Below are positions 1 to 8,990 of a stretch of DNA of 16,575 nucleotides, one piece after another. The translations under genes were made by a program, and so were the position numbers. A model generated the notes under the pieces. That model searched no databases and was not told the origin of the DNA. It saw only the letters and a list, made by a program, of their open reading frames with translations. Source of the stretch: Byssochlamys sp. IMV 00236 (lineage: Eukaryota; Ascomycota; Eurotiomycetes; Eurotiales; Thermoascaceae); NCBI GenBank assembly GCA_001931875.2, contig MSJH02000161.1, positions 1-16,575 on the forward strand, read 5' to 3'. The first letter of the stretch is position 1; each line of letters starts with the position of its first letter.

Positions 1-159
1 AAGGGTCTATTCGAGCACGCAGATGTCAGCAGAATATTCTGGGCTTATTATAGATCATCCAGTTTAGTCTAGAATAAATCACTTGGCATTCAAGGATATA
101 CCCTTGCTGTTCCCTCTTTTGTTATCCTTAAAGATGGCACAGTCATTTACCTTGATTAA
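1..159 (+). pseudogene. Protein-like fragment at the left edge, in-frame stop
   Basis: Frame 1 reads as plausible protein from the first base, is broken by TAG at 70-72, then continues open to TAA at 157-159. The second part includes the stretch SFVILKDGTVIYLD, which has the beta-strand feel of a thioredoxin-fold or similar domain, but this is only an impression. Two readings are possible: a decayed gene, or the last exon of a gene entering from the left whose intron ends near TTTAG/TCTAG at 62-71. The family is not recognised. Confidence 0.3.
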
Positions 160-430
160 CTACTCCAGGCAAGTAAGATCGCATAATATTTATAGTCTGC
201 CTTTCATAGAGTGACATCGTCCTTAGCGCACTTACTATTCTTCGTGAGCTGTTACAAATGTTTATGTTTGTTGTATACTTTGGCTCTCTTTAAGGTTATG
301 GTATCCATGTAATACACTCCCATGCGGATGAGTTACGCTATGCTTCATGATTATATGCATGGCCAAGATGAAAGCCCTTGATTGATCGCTCTAAGCAAGT
401 TTCAGATAAATACGCCGATGCTTTTTCGAA

Positions 431-437
431 TATAAAT
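431..437 (+). promoter_or_regulatory. TATA box of the small secreted protein gene
   Basis: TATAAAT followed by AAGG lies 60 bp upstream of the ATG at 497, in the usual position for a fungal core promoter with a short leader. The same TATA(A/T)A(A/T)...AGG style recurs before the chitosanase and F-box genes. Confidence 0.55.
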
Positions 438-496
438 AAGGATTGTGATCTATTCTCATCAGCTTTCTTTATTCCATCATACACAAGTTGAAAAAC

Positions 497-763
497 ATGA
501 AGGTTATCTCTGCTGTTCTCTTTGCTCTTGGCTCTCTTATGGTCAAATCCACTGTTGAAGGCTATCGCTTAATGGACTACTACTCATCTCGTAACTGCCA
601 CTCTGACTTAACGGTTGGTGAGCCTCCAATCTGCTTGCGCATGTGTGGCCCCGAAGATATCAAATGTCACAAAGGCTGGGAGCGAAAACAATTTGGCCAC
701 TGCTGGACTTGTTGTTTAAAGGAGGATGACAACGATGACGACGATTATGTTTTATTGAAGTGA
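497..763 (+). CDS. Small secreted cysteine-rich protein with acidic tail
   Basis: Single-exon ORF of 88 residues. An in-frame TTG at 488 lies upstream, but the ATG at 497 is the sensible start because it opens directly into a signal peptide (MKVISAVLFALGSLMVKS), with likely cleavage near residue 22. The mature part has seven cysteines: one shortly after the signal, three in the middle (ICLRMC and IKC), and a terminal HCWTCC cluster. It ends in an Asp/Glu-rich segment (KEDDNDDDDY). An odd cysteine count leaves one unpaired or implies dimerisation. The family is not recognised. Size, secretion and cysteine content resemble small secreted or effector-like fungal proteins, but that is inference. 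A TATA box lies 60 bp upstream. Confidence 0.7.
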   Translation: MKVISAVLFALGSLMVKSTVEGYRLMDYYSSRNCHSDLTVGEPPICLRMCGPEDIKCHKGWERKQFGHCWTCCLKEDDNDDDDYVLLK

Positions 764-2270
764 AATGTACATATTACTCTTTAGCATTAAAGTACAATTC
801 TTTCTTTCCGAAACGATGCGTGGTTGTCTTTTTATATTTTATAGTCTAACCATAGACGAAGAGACATCGTCTACTTTTAATAATATGAAGTCTTATGCTT
901 TCACACTTTTCTATGCTTGTCAAATAGTTGTCAGAAAAGCGTACAGGCTCAAAGAAGGATTTGGACTGAGTGTTTGTAGTAAATTTTACTGAGGATATTT
1001 CGAAACTTCAAAATGGCCCAAGAGGCTGGTATTGGTTAACATATTAATCATAGACGCTTGCCTGATTTGTCAAGGTTTATGCATCGACCATTGCGTTCTA
1101 TTTGATAGTATTTATTCTCATTCGTTTTATCATTTGCATACTATGCGCCTTTTTTTTTTTTTTTAACCAAGCAGCAGTTTGGTTTACCACTTGCTGTATG
1201 CAGACAAAATGCGTCAAAGTCAAAGCCATCGTCTTCCCCTTTGTCAGTTGAGATAGATTAAAAACTACAAGTACATATATTCCTTAAACCTTCATTAATA
1301 AATGGTGCTTTTACTATCGGGTCAGAATTTACAAGGTTACTGCAGGCAAAAATAAAATAAAAAACATATCAGATAGTATTCAAAAGAAAGCGTTATTAAC
1401 AATATCTTGACTGTATAGGTCAGCTTTCTTTGAATCCCAATAGCCATCGCAAGTACGGAGAAGAATATATGAAAATACCATTTCTTCGAGCCTTTCTATA
1501 AGATAAAGCTGTGACTATCAAAAGCCTTTAGGTATATTACCTATTAGACCGTAAAGTACAGTCAGTTCTGCCCTCAAGTCAACGTTTTACTCAATTAAAA
1601 GATAGCTTGTGTTACCTGTAACCTTTATTAGCGGTAATTAAAAAGCAAAAGAGGACAATGGTAGGATGATCCTGCGAGCGGAGGGGTGTGCTGACGGAAA
1701 TGAAAGCTACGCCTGTTATATAAGACAAAGTGATCAGCCTTGGTCATCAAATATAAGCTATTAGTGGTAATTTCTAATGACGTTAAAGTTCAAATCTAGG
1801 ACCTTCATATAATGTTTCTCATACGAAGCGAGAGGACCATTGATAGACATTATGATAGACCATGTAGTCAAAGGTTCAGCAAATATTGCCCATACTGGTT
1901 TTGGAAATTATCAATTTTGCATGCAATTACCTTTTCTCCTTAATGAGAAATGTTATCTTTCCATCACATGTATAAACATACAGGCATTTGAAGGACAATA
2001 TGAAGCACATGAAGGAGATTATTTATTGCCTTGAAGCCCAGGTGACCTCAAAGCAACGATTACAATGATGTTCTATTGTAGTTATTTATGATGAACACAA
2101 TAGAATATTAAATGGATTTATCAAATCGTACAAGATAATTTGGTAAACCCTCTTTTTATATTACTGATCTGAAAAGACCCTGTATTTAAATTAAACCCTG
2201 ATTTGGAAATATTTTAATTAGCAGCAAACTTATAAAAGGCAGGATTCTTATTGCACTTCTTTCCACAATT
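764..2270. other. Intergenic stretch, no gene recognised
   Basis: About 1.5 kb, AT-rich, with a T-rich run near 1150-1165. Short open frames occur at 765-992 and 1852-2034 but have no recognisable domain. Near 1997-2067 an overlapping frame reads HLKDNMKHMKEIIYCLEAQ and ends after a few more codons, which looks helical and might be an exon remnant. A tRNA T-loop-like string at about 1788-1796 has no matching stem. Nothing firm is supported apart from the chitosanase core promoter at the right end. Confidence 0.5.
2231..2237 (+). promoter_or_regulatory. TATA box of the chitosanase gene
   Basis: TATAAAA followed by GGC, 34 bp upstream of the ATG at 2271. This is close, so the 5' leader would be only a few bases long unless transcription starts further upstream. 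Confidence 0.5.
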
Positions 2271-3777
2271 ATGCTTCAATCTCTCTTTTTATTACTTTTA
2301 TTGCCTTTTGCTATTGCAGAGAATGAATACTGCTCAAGCAATCTATTTAAGCCAACAGAGGCTAACTGTGCCAAATTTGAATTCTCCAAATTGAAAGATG
2401 ATGGCCAATGTACAGATAGTAGCAAAGCGACAAATGGTACTTTTCATGGTATAAAGCTAATGAATTGCACTACGTACGTATTATATGCTGCCAATCATCT
2501 CTTTTTTCTAACTTGTCCACAATAGATTCTATGATATTAGTGATCTACCTAAACAATCTATGGATCCAGAGGCAGTCAAAATGGCCGAGCTGATTACGAA
2601 TGTGTAGGTTGGGCTAACTAAATTGCGTGTCCCTGTTAATGAGCTTCTGTAGATTCGAAAATGGGAACACTGTGATGGGTTACGCAGTAAAGATCATGTG
2701 ATACGGGTTTCCCACTGGAGCTTCGGTCAACTTATTGCCCTAAAGCTTTATCTTGGGCAGTAGCCCAGTAGGAAACCTGCCACATACATTATAAACGTAC
2801 TTATATTATTTTTTAGGCTGCAGAACGTTTGGGAGATTGTCGTGGCTATACTTGGTAAGTTAATCTAGTGCTCTCAAAGGTGTGTGTCTCTTTAACCCTT
2901 TTATCAGCGGTTACATTGGTTTCACAACTGGTACAAATGATGCGTATGCGGTTGTAAAGGAATATATAAAACGACAACCCAAGGCATCCATCGGACGATA
3001 TTTGCCTGCTTTACAAGATTTGACAAAATATGATTTCGGTGATCCTAAGCGAGATGATACTAGTCATCTCAAAGGGTTTGTCAAGGCATGGAAAAAGACA
3101 ACTTGTCATGATCCTGTCTTTATTCAAACGCAGTTGGATATGGGACATTCTATGTATTTACAACCTGCACTCAAGTATGCTGCAAGTGTAGGCATTCATT
3201 CTAATCTTGGAAAGGCTATCTTTTATGGTAATAACTTTATATGTCATAAAAAGATGAGGTTATCTTATTATATGCTTATAGATACTATTGTTCAACATGG
3301 CTGGCAGGTAATAATAAATTATCCGTCTTTATATGTAAAGCATTTACACGTCTTCATTAGTATGTTGAGAAATACATCAATCTTCCAAGGGTGCTCGAAC
3401 TCACAGGCCCTAAGAGAAAAGGTGAGACTGAAGCAGCCTATATGACCCGATTCCTTACGACACGAAGACAATTGGCCTGCTGCTACCCTGGCAAAGCCTG
3501 GTAAATTAAATAAACAGAAATGACTGAATGGCTGCTTAAATTTTTCTCCTTTAGGAATGACTCAGCGGACAGAATGCAAGATCTCCAAAGCATAGTTGAC
3601 GACTGGTCACAGCATGAAAACTTGACACAACCTATCACTTTGAAGATCTACGGGGCCAAAATCACAGGAAAGGAAGATATCACTATGGATACAGAACGAT
3701 GTAAAAAGCAGAAAAAGAAGCCACATAACCCTCCTCAATCTATACCATTGCCTATTCCCGATAAATGCCCTTCTTAA
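2271..3777 (+). CDS. Secreted chitosanase, glycoside hydrolase family 46 type
   Basis: Hydrolyses beta-1,4 glucosamine linkages of chitosan outside the cell; probable role in wall remodelling or chitosan use. Exons: 2271-2473, 2526-2603, 2653-2686, 2817-2854, 2908-3227, 3282-3307, 3361-3500, 3555-3777, giving 353 residues. All introns are GT-AG and 49-54 bp except the third (130 bp). Residues 1-17 form a signal peptide (MLQSLFLLLLLPFAIA). The GH46 core shows FENG (Glu96, proposed acid), GDCRGYTCGYIGFTTGTND (Asp112, proposed base), and later AIFYDTIVQHGWQ and YMTRFLTTRR, in family order. A four-cysteine segment (C21, C33, C47, C66) precedes the core, and a Lys/Pro-rich tail follows it. The Glu-Asp spacing is 16, against 18 in the Streptomyces N174 enzyme as I recall it. 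The family call is strong; exact joins are hand-deduced. Confidence 0.88.
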
Positions 3778-3805
3778 AAAAATTGTGAAACAGTAGCTTG
3801 TGGAT

Positions 3806-3811
3806 AATAAA
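3806..3811 (+). terminator. Candidate poly(A) signal of the chitosanase gene
   Basis: AATAAA 29 bp past the chitosanase stop and 28 bp before the next start codon, followed by a T-rich run. It lies in the 61-bp gap that must also serve as the 5' region of the next gene. Confidence 0.4.
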
Positions 3812-3838
3812 ATATTTTTTTCTTCTTCTTCTTTAATA

Positions 3839-5268
3839 ATGGAGTATCGATATTTAGGCAACTCGGGCTTAAAAGTGAGTGTACTTTCTTTAGGTTCTTG
3901 GATAACTTTTGGTAAAAAAAATATATATAAAAGCCATATCTTTTGCTCTTGAAAAGACGAAAAGTAACAAACTTTAGGTGGACAAATCTCTCCTGGTAAA
4001 TTCTGGACACATGCGTACATGTTGTATACTAAAAAGAAATATAGAACAAACCACCGAGATTGTAAAGACAGCATTAGAGTTAGGCATCAATCACTTTGAT
4101 GTAGCAGAAAGTCACTCTGGTAAATGAAATATAACAACAAGATACCAAGTGGCACTTACAATAATAAAGGCGGACAGGCTGAAATTGACTTGGGATTAGC
4201 CTTACGAAACCAACCAGGACTTCGACGTTCGGATTATGTCCTTTCTACCAAGGTCTTTTGGGGAGGTAAAGGGCCTAATGACAGAGGATTATCGAGAAAG
4301 CATGTGTTTGAAGGCACCGTGGCTTGCTTACAGCGACTACAATTGGATTACGTGGATATACTGTATGCACAACGGCCAGGTGAGAGAAAGAGACAAAGGG
4401 ATTCCTTTTTACCGAAATACTCATCTTACCTATCTCCAGATCCTGATACACCTATGGAAGAGATTGTGCGTGCATTCAACTGGTGTATTGATAAAGGCAT
4501 GGCCCTTTATTGGGGGACAAGTGAATGGCCAGCTTATTTGATTACAGAAGCAATGCATGTAGCTGCCCGGTTGAACCTAATAGCACCCATTACAGAAGTA
4601 AGATCAACAGCAGCATATGGTATAGCAGAATATTAAAACCCTCTTTAGTCACCACAGTATAATATGCTGAATAGAGAGCGAGTGGAAAAAGAGTATTTGC
4701 CAATGTTCCAGAAATACAAGCTAGGTACATGCACATGGTCACCTTTAGCCTCAGGTATACAAAACATGAAACATGCCCCCTTATTGTGTCTGGTTGCAGC
4801 ATAATTTTCTCATCTGTTGTACAAAAGGTCTATTGAGTGGGAAATACAATGATGGCATCATTCCTCCCTATACACGATTCTCCATCCAGGATCATCCGGT
4901 GATCAATAGACTAAGAGCAGGATTCTTTAGTGAAGAAGGAAGAAGAAAATTGGAAAAGATAAAGATGGTGTGTGTAAGTGAAAATATGGCATTGTGTGTG
5001 TGTGTGTGAAATAAGATTACAAACAAATCAGCGTACATAGGCTATTGCACACCGACTAGGATGTACGCCAGCACAATTAGGAATTGCCTGGTGTCTGAAG
5101 AATGAGAATGTAACATCGGTCATCATTGGTGCATCTACACCTGCACAGGCTAGAGAGAACATTAAAGCGCTGAATATTCGTCATTTACTAACAGAAGATG
5201 TGATGCATGAAATAGATAGAATATTAGGCAATAAGCCTGAAAGTGTATTTGATTTTAGAAAATCATAA
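3839..5268 (+). CDS. Aldo-keto reductase, Kv channel beta-subunit type (AKR6-like)
   Basis: Exons: 3839-3911, 3978-3995, 4045-4119, 4170-4379, 4440-4597, 4649-4754, 4828-4973, 5041-5268, giving 337 residues, a normal length. The start [14 protein letters not shown] is the family N-terminus. Also present are [52 protein letters not shown] and the NADP(H)-binding region [16 protein letters not shown]. The family is a TIM-barrel oxidoreductase; animal members dock on potassium channels, fungal ones are soluble reductases. The tetrad is altered: Asp49 and Lys83 remain, but the Tyr position is His54 (DVAESH) and the Asn/His position is Gln123 (AQRPD). Intron 7 could start at 4968 or 4974; GTAAGT at 4974 restores the usual length of the helix before AIAHRLGC. 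The gene begins 61 bp after the chitosanase. Confidence 0.9.
4992..5009 (+). repeat. (TG)n tract inside the last reductase intron
   Basis: A run of about eight TG units within intron 4974-5040, between the GTAAGT donor and the acceptor at 5040. Confidence 0.8.
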
Positions 5269-5316
5269 AAAGTTTATTATTTAATATAAAACTTTCCCTT
5301 ACTGGATGGTTTAAAT

Positions 5317-5345
5317 TACGCGTGCGCGCGCGTGTGTGTGTGCGT
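5317..5345. repeat. Strict purine-pyrimidine alternation, CG/TG-rich
   Basis: 29 consecutive bases alternate pyrimidine and purine, first mostly CG steps and then TG steps. This is classic potential Z-DNA sequence, located between the convergent 3' ends of the reductase and the APSES gene. Confidence 0.75.
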
Positions 5346-5350
5346 TAAAA

Positions 5351-5393
5351 TAGTAGTAGTGGTAGTAATAATAATAATAATAATAGTAATTAT
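5351..5393. repeat. TAG/TAA trinucleotide repeat
   Basis: Imperfect TAG units followed by about six TAA units in the convergent gap after the reductase gene. Noncoding. Confidence 0.75.
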
Positions 5394-5469
5394 TCAATGT
5401 AGGGATATGTTTTAATACGTATATATGTGTGTATGTATATGGTACATGGAAATAATATTGGTCGATTGA

Positions 5470-6568
5470 TTAAGCATAGTAGCGGGCGTCATCGGAATAG
5501 GGAAGCATAGACGGAACAGACGGCGCAGGTGGTAACTCTTCAATGATTGGTTGCTGGTTTAAATAATAATCGTTGGAAAAAATGGGATAATTCATTAAGG
5601 GTTCATTCATAATATTGGATACGGACACAAGCGTTGTAGCAGCTGTTGATGAAGGAGCGGTTGTTGCCATCGTAGTTGGTATTGGCGTTGCTGTTAATGT
5701 CGTTGGAATGTTTGTAGTATTTGTTGTTGCTGTATTTTCATTAGAATGATGATGCTGGCGATGCTGATGATTATTGTTATTGGTATTATCATTATTATCA
5801 TTATTAATAGTATTTTTGTATGAATGAGTGTTATGAGTAAATGAATCTTGGGATTGCAAATAAATAGGATGATTAGGAATAAAGTAATTTTGAGTTAATT
5901 GATTGGAGTAAAAGTACATGGCTGGATCATCAACAAATAAAGGATATAAATAATCAACAATCGTGTACTGAATGGCTAAAGCTTTGGCCCTCGCAAATGT
6001 AACCCTATTGGATGATGAATATAATGAATGGACTTTTTGTTTGATCTATTTACCAAACGCCTTTTAAATGCATGGCACCAACTTTTACAACAACACGTCC
6101 TTTTTCATTTTTAAGGATCCCATCGCGTTTGCCACGGGACATGCCTGTGACATTCAGCAGCTTTGTTCCGTTTATCATGTCATTATCTGAAAAATGAGAG
6201 AGAGAGAGAGAGAGAGAGGTTAGCGTATGTATATGATTATTATTATTATTACTATTATTATTACCTTGACGACGAGCAACACAGATTCCACGAACGTCAA
6301 CTTGGTAACAAACAGTGCCCTCATCGTCCCAAAGTGATGTCGTGATTCGTGGTCTTGAAGGTGCTAATGAGTGGCTGCTACCAGGGTAGTCTACCGTGGG
6401 TTGCACTTCGGAGTAACTTGGTGGTTGCCATGATACTGCCGTCGAATTATGGTAAAATTCAGGGTCGTAAGGATAGTGTTGGCCGGGTCTTGTTGTGGCG
6501 GTTGTAAAACTATGTGGTTTTATCGGATCATTTGATGCGGAATATAGCGGTTCTGTATACTGGAACAT
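5470..6568 (-). CDS. APSES-domain transcription factor, StuA/Phd1/Sok2 type
   Basis: Sequence-specific nuclear DNA-binding regulator; the family controls hyphal growth, sporulation and dimorphism in fungi. Exons on the minus strand: 6568-6265, 6186-6054, 6004-5470, giving 323 residues. The ATG at 6568 ([10 protein letters not shown]) is preferred over an upstream TTG in the same frame. Residues 1-73 are Pro/Ser/Tyr-rich and probably disordered. The APSES domain covers about residues 75-175: [72 protein letters not shown] and [10 protein letters not shown]. This matches the StuA subgroup. The C-terminal third is Asn/His/Thr-rich low complexity. The splice after MHLKGV matches continuation into FARAKALA. 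Neighbour upstream is a long gene-poor region, common for developmental regulators. Confidence 0.92.
6187..6264 (-). repeat. APSES intron 1, built from (TAA)n and (CT)n microsatellites
   Basis: On the minus strand the intron starts with GTAATAATAATAG and more TAA units (6235-6264), then a (CT)n tract (6196-6218), then CATTTTTCAG. The CT tract serves as the polypyrimidine tract of the acceptor. The total length is 78 bp, longer than most introns here. Confidence 0.85.
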
Positions 6569-7249
6569 TAAAGGGGATGACAACAGTAATGACAAAAAGA
6601 ATTAGATAAAAAGAAAGAAATGGGAAAACAATGTGAAATTTAATTTATTGAAATCCGAAAAGAAAGACAAAGTTTATTTGATCTCCTCTTGGAAAATTTT
6701 ATCTTTTTTTAATACCAAGACACATGTATAAACAAATCATATGAGTTTGGGGGATGATTGTCTTTATGGCAACCAATTATTCAAAACTATTTATACTCTT
6801 TTAGTCGGGTTTATTTTTAGTGTAACTCTTTACATTGCTCTCTTTCTTGCTAGATTTATTCTAAAGTCAGGAATTTCTCTCTCTCTCTCTCTCTCTCTAT
6901 CTTTTAACATAAACGAGAAGAATGTTTTTTTTTATTACCCTTCAATATCAGATTTCAAAAACAGAAATAAGCACCAAATATAGAAATAAGCATATATTCT
7001 CCCACTATCTTTTTTTCTGTCTGTCCTTTATCTCAATGACACCTCTCTCTTTGTGAATTTTTCATTCTATCTTATCAAGATGATAGATGCATATACATGG
7101 ATAATACACGTGAATAAAATGTTTTCTTCTGTTAAATATAGGAAGATAGTAGAACTTGAACGCTTAAAACTACTTCTTCAAAGTTACTTCGGAAGCTCAA
7201 TTAAAGTTTCTGTGATCCTCTGGTGCAACAAGTATAGGAAAAATATTTC
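6569..7249. other. Upstream region of the APSES gene, no gene recognised
   Basis: AT-rich noncoding-looking DNA directly 5' of the APSES gene. It contains T-rich tracts and a (TC)n run at 6876-6898. Open frames at 6741-6983 and 7053-7292 have repeat-driven or compositionally odd translations and no recognisable domain. It probably carries promoter and 5' leader sequence of the APSES gene. Confidence 0.5.
6876..6898. repeat. (TC)n microsatellite upstream of the APSES gene
   Basis: About eleven TC units, roughly 310 bp upstream of the APSES start codon. The same motif type appears in intron 1 of that gene, where it reads CT on the coding strand and AG on the plus strand. Confidence 0.85.
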
Positions 7250-8990
7250 AGTCTACACTGCCTGCAAAATAGCCAAAAATAGTGAAGAATGACTGCTTGA
7301 GCTGTAAATGAGGGAAAAAAAAAAGAATTGTAAAGAAAGCAACAAGCATGGATGAAAGTGGTAGTTATTCATGATGTCATTAAAACTCTGTCTTGTTTGT
7401 AACTTGGTCTTGTGTAAAGGTACCCCAGTTCCCTCTTTCTTCTGTTCAAATTGACAGTTGCGTCCATATATCCAGTTCATGTCTTTTATCAATGTTGGAT
7501 TTACTATAATGAACAAATCAACTGAGATGAAGCGTGTCTAGGTTGAATTGTAATCCTGAGCTCTGTATATCCTGTTTTACTTTGCTTTCATCAATATCAT
7601 CGATTGTCTGGCATGAAATTGCTGGTAGAGATCATACCAATCATCTAGTTTATAGAAAATAGCATCCAAAGACTAATTGCGTTATTTTTTTTCCGATTGG
7701 GTGATTTGTCTTTTACCTGAATTGGGCATTTTTGACAGCATTGATATTTGCTTTTCGAAAAATGAAAGATCCTTTGAGGTTGTATCAAATAAATATACCT
7801 TTATAAGCATATCATTTGTCGTTTGCACAGATGTTTAAGGGAATAATGATAGACATATAAATCATTGCTGTAGTCCTTGTAAAAAAAAAAAGTAATAGCA
7901 TCTTGCTTTTCTACACTAGACGTCGTATCTGGAGCTCAATGTTAGGAATGTTCCATTTTTGTATTTAAAACAGTATACAAAAGAAAAAAGAAAAAAGAAA
8001 AAAAAAGAGAGAGATAAAAAGAATTAATTGAAGCATTTATATCGAGAAACAAACAAATGTATTACTGCATACACTTGCATTTCCTTGCATGATTTGATGA
8101 GCCCTCATCCCTCGTCTTCATTGACCGTCTGTCTTGGCTTTCGCGCGGATTTAAAGTGCATTGACTACAAAAAAATCACCTTAATATTTTCTTAATCCCG
8201 AGCGTTTTTTTTAGAGCCCAGATCACAATTTGTTCCTTAATGTCCACTGCCTTTATAAAAAAAACGCTTAATAAAGTGAGCTTTACGATAAATATTCTAG
8301 CTCAGATATCACCATGGCAGCTATAGATCGAGTGCTCTGTGAGAATTGAGTGGATGTTTTTATTCTGTTAACCGAAAGGGCTATCGCCATTTATAGTTAT
8401 TGACAGCTCAGACAAGTCACATGCCAACACAAAAAATTTATCTGATCCCGCCTGCTTCCCATCTCAATTGCATGTGGAATAAAGATATATTTCTTATTTT
8501 CAGAGTCTCTTTGACGATGTCGTTTGGTTCAATGATAAATCAAATGCAAAAAAGGTATCGACAGGTTAGCTGCGGACTTGGACTTGGTAAGGAAAAAAAA
8601 AGAGGAGGCGCGAGAAAGAATGAAGGATGTGTAACAGGAGTTGAAGGTCACTTTTTTTAATAACTGGGATCGTGCTAACTTTATGAACTCAGCTACTAAT
8701 TCATATACCTTTCGGGGACATGATGGATCAATCGACGATGGTAAAAAAGGATCATCATGTATATCCTGGATATGTCCGCTTATTTGAATGGTAATTCGCT
8801 GGAAACCATGATCTAAATCCGTCATGTCGGCTCTGTCCTTTTACGTATACTTCAAGATTACACAAACCAAAAATTTTTAAAAATTTCACAATCTGAAAGA
8901 ACTGTCGTACGCGTAGATTATTCACTTGTTTGGGAAAAAAGGAAAATGAATGCAACCATTTGTAGCTAGTGAGATTTTTTATTGATTAAT
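7250..8990 (-). pseudogene. Broken minus-strand coding remnants, family not recognised
   Basis: Several minus-strand pieces read like protein but are separated by stops and frame changes. At 8985-8851 a frame contains RVRQFFQIVKFLKIFGLCNLE. A possible GT-AG intron of 52 bp (8850-8799) would join it in phase to RITIQISGHIQDIHDDPF and VYELVAEFIKLARSQLL (8798-8644). Near 8440-8340 lies SDKFFVLACDLSELSITING, ended by a stop. At 7810-7680 lies MLIKVYLFDTTSKDLSFF, and after a one-base phase error DAIFYKLDDWYDLYQQF. Finally MNWIYGRNCQFEQ and KTKLQTRQSFNDIMN occur near 7470-7370. These could be one decayed long gene or several, possibly mobile-element derived. Plus-strand frames at 8379-8790 also look partly coding, so strand assignment is uncertain. 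Confidence 0.33.
8201..8268. repeat. Inverted repeat, 12-13 bp arms
   Basis: AGCGTTTTTTTT at 8201-8212 is the exact reverse complement of AAAAAAAACGCT at 8257-8268, with one further pair inside (8213/8256). The spacer is about 43 bp. Most of the arm is homopolymer, so chance formation is plausible. Confidence 0.5.

Noticed and set aside
765..992. 75-codon open frame just after the secreted protein gene
   Set aside because: No recognisable domain, biased AT-rich composition, and it starts two bases after the previous stop; most likely 3' untranslated sequence.
1780..1805. tRNA-like T-loop string GTTCAAATC
   Set aside because: The flanking bases do not form the 5-bp T-stem and no cloverleaf can be built around it.
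1852..2034. Open frame with a possible exon remnant near its end
   Set aside because: No clear promoter or splice support and no family; mentioned only in the intergenic entry.
3607..4074. 155-codon minus-strand open frame
   Set aside because: Antisense to the chitosanase last exon and the first reductase exons, both of which have strong family evidence on the plus strand.
6163..6345. Plus-strand open frame with a tyrosine run and Glu-Arg repeats
   Set aside because: Translation of the two microsatellites in the APSES intron and flanking antisense coding sequence.
6741..6983. Open frame with hydrophobic segments followed by Ser-Leu repeats
   Set aside because: The Ser-Leu run is the TC microsatellite and the rest is AT-driven hydrophobic translation; no gene signals.
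7372..7516. Possible Tc1/IS630-type transposase fragment (WIYGR...KTKLQTRQS)
   Set aside because: Resemblance to the family motif is weak, the acidic catalytic residue is not evident, and no terminal repeats were found; kept only as one option for the remnant.
8400..8660. 86-codon plus-strand open frame
   Set aside because: It overlaps several competing frames in the degenerate region and ends in low-complexity Lys/Gly sequence; no family resemblance.
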